DNA from: Planctomycetota bacterium
GTDB lineage: Bacteria > Planctomycetota > SZUA-567 > JAFGGJ01
Assembly (NCBI GenBank): GCA_016930595.1
Contig: JAFGGJ010000026.1
Coordinates: 1 to 64,000, forward strand
DNA: 64,000 nt
Direction: 5' to 3'
Position numbers and translations under genes: made by a program. The notes below the pieces were generated by a model, which saw nothing but the letters and a program-made list of their open reading frames with translations, was not told where the DNA came from and searched no databases. Of this stretch, positions 8,654 through 15,142 are shown in pieces (the stretch's first letter is position 1; each line of letters opens with the position of its first letter).

Positions 8654-8682
8654 ATTATACCAGCCCGCTCCTTGGGTGTCAA
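8654..8682 (-). promoter_or_regulatory. Consensus sigma-70-type promoter, minus strand
   Basis: On the minus strand: TTGACA (8682-8677), exactly 17 nt spacer, TATAAT (8659-8654). Both hexamers are perfect. It points to the unknown gene at 7807-8418. Predicted start is near 8647, giving an unusually long 5' leader of about 230 nt with repeat-derived inverted structure. Confidence 0.75.
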
Positions 8683-8765
8683 CGGGATATGCGAAACAGG
8701 GAAAAGTTCCTCTCCGGGCGTTTTGCGTTCACCAGACGGCAGTCGGAATTCCGCAATGTTCAAGG

Positions 8766-8841
8766 TGGCGCCCCGGCGAGGGCTCAAACCTGGCACCTGC
8801 TGGTTAACAGCCAGCAGCACTACCGATTGGGCTGGCGTGGA
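8766..8841 (-). tRNA. tRNA-Asn(GTT)-like sequence, probably degenerate
   Basis: On the minus strand the anticodon arm is perfect: stem GCTGG/CCAGC (8815-8811, 8803-8799) around loop CTGTTAA with anticodon GTT. The T-arm (ccagg, loop tttgagc, cctcg) pairs at four of five positions, the D-arm at three of four, and a G discriminator plus encoded CCA is present at 8769-8766. The acceptor stem pairs at only four of seven positions and position 8 is C rather than T. That is poor for a working tRNA, so this is more likely a remnant or an integration scar. It sits at the right edge of the island-like segment, 20 bp from the next gene's stop. Confidence 0.5.
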
Positions 8842-8860
8842 ACCGGGCCGCTGCGGCGCA

Positions 8861-9988
8861 TCAGTATTGCCCGAGTCGGCGTGCGGTGTCCATGTAGAGG
8901 ATGTAGTTGTCCGCCGTTTTTTCTGCAAGCGGGACGTTGATGGGCGCGGCGGTGGGCATCAGGCAGAAACGTCCGCCCGGCTTGCCGTGTTCCATGGCGA
9001 CGGAAACGGCGCTGCGGACGTCTTCAGGCGAGCCGTGTTCCAGAACTTTAAGCTCGATGTTGCCGAAGATGCCCAGGTCCGGATATTGCCCGCGTATGTC
9101 GGCGATGGTGACGTCGCCGTCCGGCGGCGGCTCGGCAGGGTCAATGCCGTTGCAGTTGGTGGCGACAACGGAGTCGAGGTTGTTCTTCAGGCGGCCGTGG
9201 GAATGCAGGCGGGCGTATCTGCCGTAGCTCCTGATGAGATCGCACATCGGCCTGTCGTAAGGGACGACGAATTCGGCGAAGAGTTCCGGCGGGAGGTAGG
9301 GCTCGGAGGCGTATTCCGGCCCGACGACCCTGTACATGTCGCCGGCTTCGGCTTCCAGCATGGCGGCGAGGACGTCCATGACGCGCGGCAGCATGGCGTC
9401 GAGAACGGCCTTGAAGAGATCGCGCTCGGTGAACGCGAAAATGGTGAAGTCGCTCATGGCAAAGAGTTCCGCCGCGATGCAGAGCGGGTCGGCGATGCTG
9501 GGCATGATAATGCCGCGGTCGGCGACTTCGGAGCGGATGCGGGGCAGGTCGTCGAAGGAGGGAGGAACGAATTCGTAGGGGATGGAGAGGACGCGTTCGA
9601 CGTCTTCCGCAGACTTGCAGAAATGTTCCAGGTGCCAGGTGGTGTAAATGCCCGGGTCGTTGGCGTCAACAGCGGTAATGTCGCCCCCGGGGGTATGGAC
9701 GACGGTGCGCGTGACTCTACGTTCGCCTTCCATCCATGTTTCCCGCTCGGCGTCCACGGTATCGGTCCACGTGGTGAAGAGGCCGCCGAGGCCGGCGTTC
9801 GACCATGACGGCCCCCACATTGCGATGCAGTCGGAGTTGCGGCGGATGTAGTCCATGAGACGTGAATAGCTGGGTTCGGAGTTTTCCCAGGCGGCGGAGT
9901 TCCAGCCGGCGAGCTCGTAGGTGCTGACGGGGACCCGGTCGGGCAGGACGCCGTTCATGACGGCAAGGAGGCGTTCTCTGGAAGTCAT
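8861..9988 (-). CDS. Uroporphyrinogen decarboxylase-like (UroD superfamily) protein
   Basis: A 375-residue protein with the UroD/methyltransferase TIM-barrel pattern: N-terminal MTSRERLLAVMNGVLPDRVP, PYDRPMCDLIRSYG, the LHSHG metal-type motif and C-terminal GIDP and GGRFCLMPTAAP segments. True HemE is shorter and has arginine-rich substrate motifs that I do not see. It therefore belongs to the broad family that includes corrinoid- or CoM-dependent methyltransferases and many uncharacterised catabolic homologues. It is probably cytoplasmic. The neighbouring genes give no heme context. Confidence 0.75.
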   Translation of the reverse strand: MTSRERLLAVMNGVLPDRVPVSTYELAGWNSAAWENSEPSYSRLMDYIRRNSDCIAMWGPSWSNAGLGGLFTTWTDTVDAERETWMEGERRVTRTVVHTPGGDITAVDANDPGIYTTWHLEHFCKSAEDVERVLSIPYEFVPPSFDDLPRIRSEVADRGIIMPSIADPLCIAAELFAMSDFTIFAFTERDLFKAVLDAMLPRVMDVLAAMLEAEAGDMYRVVGPEYASEPYLPPELFAEFVVPYDRPMCDLIRSYGRYARLHSHGRLKNNLDSVVATNCNGIDPAEPPPDGDVTIADIRGQYPDLGIFGNIELKVLEHGSPEDVRSAVSVAMEHGKPGGRFCLMPTAAPINVPLAEKTADNYILYMDTARRLGQY

Positions 9989-10028
9989 GGAGGACCTTTC
10001 GGAGGCGAAGTGAGGGGGTGAGGCAGGA

Positions 10029-10964
10029 TCAGCCCTTGTTTTCCTGGTCGAGAATCCAGGTAAGCATCTTCGAGTGCCAGTCCGGGATCTGCCACTTGTT
10101 GAAGAAGAACTTGAGATCGGCGAGGTCTTTCTTGCTGGGAGAGAGAGCGTAGGGATGGGTGCCGATGTCCTTGATGATGCCGGTGTGGCGGAGGTCGTCG
10201 AGGATCTGGCGGACCTGTTTGTCCTTGAGCGCCAGGCCTTTGGCGACTTCGGTGGGTTCGACGATGTTCATGCGACGCTTGACGAGGAAGTCGAGGACGG
10301 CTTCGTGAGTCCTGCTTTTGACCACGTGGCGGATAATGTGCTTGAGGTGTTCTTCCTGTTCTTCGATGGTTTCGAGGTGCGGATCCGGGGATGTTTCGAC
10401 GGGTGCGGATTCCGCCTGATCGGGTTCATCCAGGGAGGTTTCGGCCTGCCTGCGTTTCCAGGAGGGGACAAAGCCGCCCTTGGGCTCGACGTGTTTATGT
10501 TCGGGCTTGTCTTCGGAGACGACTTCGCCGTGCGGCTTGGCGGCGCCGCGCGTGGAACTGGTTTCGCTGGCGCGGCGTTTTTCGACGGAGCCGGCGTCGA
10601 GACGGAGGTTGGAGAGCATATGAGCGGCGTCGTGTTTGCTCCCCCCGAGACGGGACATATCGATGAGCTTGACGTCGGGCTTCGAATCGTCGGCATCTTC
10701 GGGCTGGGGAGCAGACTTTTTCATGCCCAGGCCGCGCTCGATGGCGTCGATCTGCCTGGCGCCGATGATGCCCAGATCGATGAGGCGCTGCTTGAGGTCC
10801 ACAGAGCCGCCGTACTGGCGGACGACAAGGACGTCGTATTCCGCCTGGGCGAGGTCTTCTTCAGAAGCCATGGAAAGGGAAGTGAGGAGTTCCTTGAGCC
10901 TATCTTCTTCCGGTTCAAGAGCAGGCTTATCCAAGAAGGTTCTCCCCTCAGAAAGCACGGGCAC
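10029..10964 (-). CDS. Unknown protein with MshEN-like N-terminus and C-terminal winged helix
   Basis: I do not recognise a family. The N-terminal third (about 20-80) has a short helical repeat ending in LIDLGIIGARQIDAIERGL, reminiscent of the MshEN/GspE N-terminal helical module that often binds cyclic-di-GMP or partner proteins; this is inference. A charged, low-complexity linker (about 85-200) follows. The C-terminal 100 residues (HEAVLDFLVKRR, EVAKGL, KQVRQILDDLRHTGIIKD) read as a winged helix. A regulatory or adaptor role is possible. The start is uncertain: GTG 10964 lacks a ribosome site, while TTG 10934 follows a GAGGGGAG site. Confidence 0.55.
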   Translation of the reverse strand: MPVLSEGRTFLDKPALEPEEDRLKELLTSLSMASEEDLAQAEYDVLVVRQYGGSVDLKQRLIDLGIIGARQIDAIERGLGMKKSAPQPEDADDSKPDVKLIDMSRLGGSKHDAAHMLSNLRLDAGSVEKRRASETSSTRGAAKPHGEVVSEDKPEHKHVEPKGGFVPSWKRRQAETSLDEPDQAESAPVETSPDPHLETIEEQEEHLKHIIRHVVKSRTHEAVLDFLVKRRMNIVEPTEVAKGLALKDKQVRQILDDLRHTGIIKDIGTHPYALSPSKKDLADLKFFFNKWQIPDWHSKMLTWILDQENKG

Positions 10965-11081
10965 GCTGCCGGTATTTTACCGGGACCCGAGGGCGGCGCA
11001 AGCGAGACGCGAAACCGCCTGCAACGCCGGTTCAGGTTTCTGGAACGGCCGGCCATACACATAGTGCCGCGGGGCGATGAT

Positions 11082-11109
11082 TTGCGGACAGGACCGGATG
11101 CGGTAGGAT
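11082..11109 (+). promoter_or_regulatory. Weak candidate promoter for PHP gene
   Basis: TTGCGG (11082-11087), 16-nt spacer, TAGGAT (11104-11109), in the 200-bp divergent gap before the gene at 11171. Confidence 0.3.
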
Positions 11110-11170
11110 ATGAGGACCCGCGTGTCGACGGGCGTTGCGTCGAGCGGGAGAGGCAACGGAGCCAGGAAGC

Positions 11171-12058
11171 ATGAAATACGACCTCCACCTGCATTCGGTG
11201 TATTCATACGACGCGGACGCGGAAGTGCGGACGGTTTTCGAGGCGGCGGCGGCCAGCGGCGTGGATCTGATAGCCGTAACCGATCATCACTGCATGGACG
11301 GCTTCCGGGAGGTGGAAGCGACGGCGGCGGAGTACCCGTCGGTGCGCTGCCTGGCGGGGATGGAGGCCACGGTGGAGACGCGGGCGGGTGCGATCGACGT
11401 CGTCTGCCTGGGTTTTTCGGCCGATGACGCCGACCTGCTCGAAAAACCGGTGATATCGAAGTACCGCGAGTGGATGAGGGAACATAATGCGGCCGTTGTG
11501 ACGGGGTGCGGGCGGTTGGGGATCCCATTTGATGCTTCTGACGTGGAAAAGCTGCTTGCCTGGCGGCCAGGGAGACTGCGGGAAATACAGGGGGAGGTGC
11601 GCGTGGCGAACAGCGTCCTGCGTGATGAGTTCGTGCGGAAGGGGGTGCTGGCTTCGCCGGAGGATTACGGTGAGCTGATGCGCCGAATATGCGAGGCGGC
11701 GAAGTCCCCGCCGTACCCGCCGGCGGGCGAGATAATGCCGTTCCTGGCGGAGCGGGCGGCGGTGGTGTCGATAGCACACCCGATGGGAAGGCTGGAGCAC
11801 ATGGGGGCGGAGGAATTCGCCGGGCTGGTGGAAGAAGTCTGTGCGAACGGTGTCGAGGCGGGACACGCCAGGCACAGCCGTGAGCAGAGAGACGCATACG
11901 CCGGTTTCTGCATGGAGAGAAGGCTGGTGGCTACGGGCGGGAGCGACAGCCATTCGAAGGAAGAGTACAGCCTGGGGATAGGGCGCCACATGGGCGGGGA
12001 TTCCTGGGGGAAGGAAGTCCTTGATCTGGCCGGGCCGGGAGCTATTCGAGGTAAGTGA
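11171..12058 (+). CDS. PHP-domain metal-dependent phosphoesterase
   Basis: A 295-residue PHP protein of the TrpH/YciV-like type. Metal motifs are HLHS (6-9), TDHH (37-40), GMEATV (E65), SIAHPMG and the C-terminal GGSDSHSKEE. Members hydrolyse phosphate ester or diester bonds, often on nucleotides (RNase AM activity is known for TrpH). ATG 11171 is preceded by an AGGAAG ribosome site at 11164-11169; an in-frame TTG at 11135 lacks one. The 3' end overlaps the convergent gene at 12042 by 17 bp. It lies between two unknown minus-strand genes, so partners are unclear. Confidence 0.8.
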   Translation: MKYDLHLHSVYSYDADAEVRTVFEAAAASGVDLIAVTDHHCMDGFREVEATAAEYPSVRCLAGMEATVETRAGAIDVVCLGFSADDADLLEKPVISKYREWMREHNAAVVTGCGRLGIPFDASDVEKLLAWRPGRLREIQGEVRVANSVLRDEFVRKGVLASPEDYGELMRRICEAAKSPPYPPAGEIMPFLAERAAVVSIAHPMGRLEHMGAEEFAGLVEEVCANGVEAGHARHSREQRDAYAGFCMERRLVATGGSDSHSKEEYSLGIGRHMGGDSWGKEVLDLAGPGAIRGK

Positions 12059-13151
12059 GGAGACTTTCGTCATCGCCGATAGCGGCGGCGACGGCGGGCG
12101 AGACTCGGCCGGTTTCGTAAAGATCCAGTGCCAGGACGCGTTCAAGGATCCAGCGGGTGATATCCGCCGAGGGGACTTTTTCCTTGAGGGAGCGCTCGCC
12201 GGCGACGGCATCGAGGAAGGTATTGTTGACGTAGAGCGGGCGGGCGAAGGCGGCGATATCCCTCGCAAGAAGAGGGAAGTTGAGCTTGGTGGAGAGAGTG
12301 AGCCTTTCGCCGAGGTAGTCGTAATTGAAGGCGGCCCGGTCCACGAGCGAAATGACAACGGGGTCGCTGCCCATGACGAGGACGAGGACATCATCGTCGC
12401 GGCCGCTGTTGAGGCTGTTGACGTTGAGCATTATCTGTTCGGCCGCGCGCATGGCCCTGTCGTCGGCGGGACTCTGTGCGCCGAAGAGGATTTTTTCGCC
12501 GAGGGTGGGTTCTGAGAGGACATGGTTGAGCATGGCCCATACGCCTTGGCGCATGGCGATGCTGATGGGACTGTCGTTCTTACGTCCGCCGCCGGCGGCG
12601 AGGTCGAACATGGTGGTATCGGAGAAGGACTTGGTCTTGCCGCCGAAGGAGAGACTTCTGATGGTGTCGCGGCCTATGGCGGACCTGATACCCACGGCAT
12701 TGCCGGAGCCGCCGTAATAACGCGGCATGCGGGGGACTTTTACGCAGCGTTTTTCACCGCCGGCGTCCCTGTGGAAGGCCAGAACGGCGCGCAGGTGGGT
12801 CCACGGGAGGAGCGTGCCGGATGTGCCGTCGCAGCTCTGGACGAGGAGTCCTTCCCGGCCCGGGTCGGCGTTCCTTATGAAGCCCGAGCCGTGCGGGATG
12901 TCGAGGGCGGACAGGGGCTGAGCGACGGCGGCAATTCCCCGTGAGACGAGGAAGTCCGCTCCCGCCTGCGCCCGTTCGGCGGCGAGAATTGGGAGGATGA
13001 AACTGTGCCTGGACTGGAGCTGAGTAACGGCATCGAGGCGAGTCATGCCGACGGCCTGTGCGAGGCGGCCGGCAATCTGCACGGGCCGTTGCCTTCCCAG
13101 TTTTTCGAGGAGCAGGATGCCGTACGTGTCGTCCGTGGAAGGCATGGTCAT
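12042..13151 (-). CDS. Unknown protein coupled to a transglutaminase-fold gene
   Basis: A 369-residue protein that I do not recognise. Residues about 8-75 (YGILLLEKLGRQRPVQIAG, AERAQAGADFLVSRGIAAVAQP) look like a small alpha/beta module of the ClpS or L7/L12-C type that recurs in proteins of little-studied phyla. This is a pattern-based guess. The remainder has no obvious catalytic motif. A Gly-Arg-rich stretch (DLAAGGGRKNDSP) precedes a helical half. Its ATG at 13151 overlaps the stop of the transglutaminase-fold gene (ATGA, 13148-13151), so the two are almost certainly co-translated. The 3' end overlaps the convergent PHP gene. Confidence 0.6.
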   Translation of the reverse strand: MTMPSTDDTYGILLLEKLGRQRPVQIAGRLAQAVGMTRLDAVTQLQSRHSFILPILAAERAQAGADFLVSRGIAAVAQPLSALDIPHGSGFIRNADPGREGLLVQSCDGTSGTLLPWTHLRAVLAFHRDAGGEKRCVKVPRMPRYYGGSGNAVGIRSAIGRDTIRSLSFGGKTKSFSDTTMFDLAAGGGRKNDSPISIAMRQGVWAMLNHVLSEPTLGEKILFGAQSPADDRAMRAAEQIMLNVNSLNSGRDDDVLVLVMGSDPVVISLVDRAAFNYDYLGERLTLSTKLNFPLLARDIAAFARPLYVNNTFLDAVAGERSLKEKVPSADITRWILERVLALDLYETGRVSPAVAAAIGDDESLLTYLE

Positions 13152-15013
13152 TCCTTTACGGACAGGCGGATGGATTTCATCACGGGTGATGCGGGAAGAG
13201 AAAGGGACGAGACGGTCCTGTTTTCACCGGGTCGGAGGGAAAGCGAACGGGTAAGTTCGGCGCCGTCGATTTCGACGGTGAATTCGGCTTCGAGGGGATG
13301 GGAATCCGGTTGCGCCGGGAAAACATCGGCGACGTCCATCCTGGCTTCCGCTTCCCACATGTCGAAGGGAGACCGCACTCGCACGAAGACTTCCGAGAGC
13401 GGCTCGCCGGTGCAGGAGAAGCATGCGCCGTCGCCCCAGGGCCAGTGTCCCTGGCCGGGGACTTCGTGGGGTACTTCCGCCCGGTGGAAGAGGGTCCAAG
13501 GGCCTTCTTCGGAAGGGGCCCATTCGAAGGTTGCTTCGTAGCAGCGCTCGTCCGGCGGGGCGGGGTGAAAGCTGGCGAAGAAATACATCCCGGCGATAGA
13601 GCCGTAAGGCGGAGCAAGCCTGAAGACGGCTTCGAGGGAGCCGTCTTCGGTGCGGAGTTTCGTGGTGTCTTCATCGACACGAGTGCCCGAACAGGAGACG
13701 AGGTATTCGTCGAGCCTGTGAGTCATGCGGACGGTGACCGGGACGGTGGCGGGCATTCCCGCTTCCAGCACGACTTCGTTGTCGCCCGCCATAAGGACGG
13801 GCAGGGTGCCTGGCCAGAGCCTGAACCATGTGGTGAGGTCGAGATCCTTGAGAATGGTGCCGGCGGCGTCGCTTTCGATGCGCAGGACGTAGCGGTAGTA
13901 GTTTTCGACAAGGGGCGTGAAGTCGGCGGAACAGGTTTCCGCGCCATCGCCGGCGTCTTTCACGACGGTGTCAACGGAGCGGAAGGAAACGCCGTCGTCG
14001 GTGGAGACAAGAATTCTGAGGGGAGCGTTGGCAAGGGTCGTAACGGAGAGGACGGCCCCATCATGCGAAGCGTGGGTGTTTTTCCAGTCGTCGCGGATAC
14101 CGTTGATGACATAGGGGGAGACGACGGGTATTTCGAGGGAGGAGGCGTCGAGTTCGGCAACGAGGCCGTCGGTGCCGGGTGCGAATCCTTCGGACTTGAG
14201 TGCGCCCTGAAAGATGCTTTCACCGGTAAGATCCGGTCTGTAGCGGAGGTAGCCGTTGCCATACGTGCGGTGTGGTGCGAAACGTTCTCTGGGGCCGTCG
14301 TCGCCCCATTCGGCGGCATACCGTTCGGCATTGGCAAGCCAGGAGGGAGGTGCGAACCATCTTCCCATGGGGCCGTAGAAGCGGACGATCTCTTCGCCTG
14401 GCCTGAGGAAGTAATCCATGGTTCTGAGTTCCTTGGAATAGCGCGGGTAATACGTGGCGGCATGAGGGCCGTAGCATCCTTTAGCGGAGGATTCGGGCGG
14501 GCGGTCGTCGAGGTAGTAGGGGTCCGATGGGTTCTGCTGGTCCGTTATCAGGGAAAGGTCGTCCATGCAGTCGGCGACGGAAGCGATGATGTGGTGCCTG
14601 GGAGGATGGTGCCTGTGGTAGGCGTGGAGGTCGGCGTCGAGGAGGTGCCAGCCGCCGTCGTAGAAGGCTTCGGACACGACATGGCCGGTGATGCCGACGA
14701 GCCTGCCGCCGAGGCCGGCCTTGTCCCAGAGCCATGATTCGACGCGTGCGACCGTGCCGCAGAGGAAGCTGCCGTAGGAATTTACCAGGGAGAGAGGATC
14801 CTGGACGTAACCGGGGCTTTCCGGGTCGTCAACGGTTTTTTCTTCCGGCGACCAGAAATGGTAGAAGCCGAAGTCGCTGTTGACGCAGTAGCTCCAGACA
14901 GCGACCGCGAGATCTTCAGCCGATTTGCCAGCGAACGCCGGGAAGGCCAGGATATGCCGGGCGTCCCGGGTATCCGGCCGGTGGGGAGTGGTGATCCAGG
15001 GCGAATAGCGCAT
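13148..15013 (-). CDS. Large transglutaminase-fold protein (paralogue 1)
   Basis: A 621-residue protein with a Cys-His-Asp transglutaminase-like core near the N-terminus: C85 (YGSFLCGTVAR), H111 (GHVVSE) and D126 (LLDADL). The conserved HRHHPPRHHIIAS and QQNPSDPYY blocks and MDYFLRPGEEIVRF follow. The C-terminal 350 residues are beta-rich, like stacked Ig or sandwich domains. The paralogue at 21450-23333 has the same spacing, C-x25-H-x14-D. No signal peptide is seen. The likely activity is protease, peptide N-glycanase or amidase on a conjugate rather than cross-linking. GGAGGA precedes ATG 15013; the longer ATG at 15034 is less likely. It is divergent from the GH42-like gene. Confidence 0.75.
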   Translation of the reverse strand: MRYSPWITTPHRPDTRDARHILAFPAFAGKSAEDLAVAVWSYCVNSDFGFYHFWSPEEKTVDDPESPGYVQDPLSLVNSYGSFLCGTVARVESWLWDKAGLGGRLVGITGHVVSEAFYDGGWHLLDADLHAYHRHHPPRHHIIASVADCMDDLSLITDQQNPSDPYYLDDRPPESSAKGCYGPHAATYYPRYSKELRTMDYFLRPGEEIVRFYGPMGRWFAPPSWLANAERYAAEWGDDGPRERFAPHRTYGNGYLRYRPDLTGESIFQGALKSEGFAPGTDGLVAELDASSLEIPVVSPYVINGIRDDWKNTHASHDGAVLSVTTLANAPLRILVSTDDGVSFRSVDTVVKDAGDGAETCSADFTPLVENYYRYVLRIESDAAGTILKDLDLTTWFRLWPGTLPVLMAGDNEVVLEAGMPATVPVTVRMTHRLDEYLVSCSGTRVDEDTTKLRTEDGSLEAVFRLAPPYGSIAGMYFFASFHPAPPDERCYEATFEWAPSEEGPWTLFHRAEVPHEVPGQGHWPWGDGACFSCTGEPLSEVFVRVRSPFDMWEAEARMDVADVFPAQPDSHPLEAEFTVEIDGAELTRSLSLRPGENRTVSSLSLPASPVMKSIRLSVKE

Positions 15014-15142
15014 GGCAATTTCCTCCAGGTTCATTTTGGCCGCTTGCGGGCGGGTGTCAACGGCAGGCGTTCAGCTTGCGCCGGCACAGGGGTGTACATA
15101 CAATCGATTGAACCGGGCAGGAGACAGGCAAAGGGGACAGCG

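Noticed and set aside
8766-8841. Fully functional tRNA-Asn
   Set aside because: The acceptor stem pairs poorly and position 8 is C; kept only as a tRNA-like, probably degenerate feature.
13298-14737. 479-residue open frame on the + strand
   Set aside because: It mirrors the transglutaminase-fold gene on the other strand. Such long shadow frames are common in high-GC DNA. It has no family motifs and no ribosome site.
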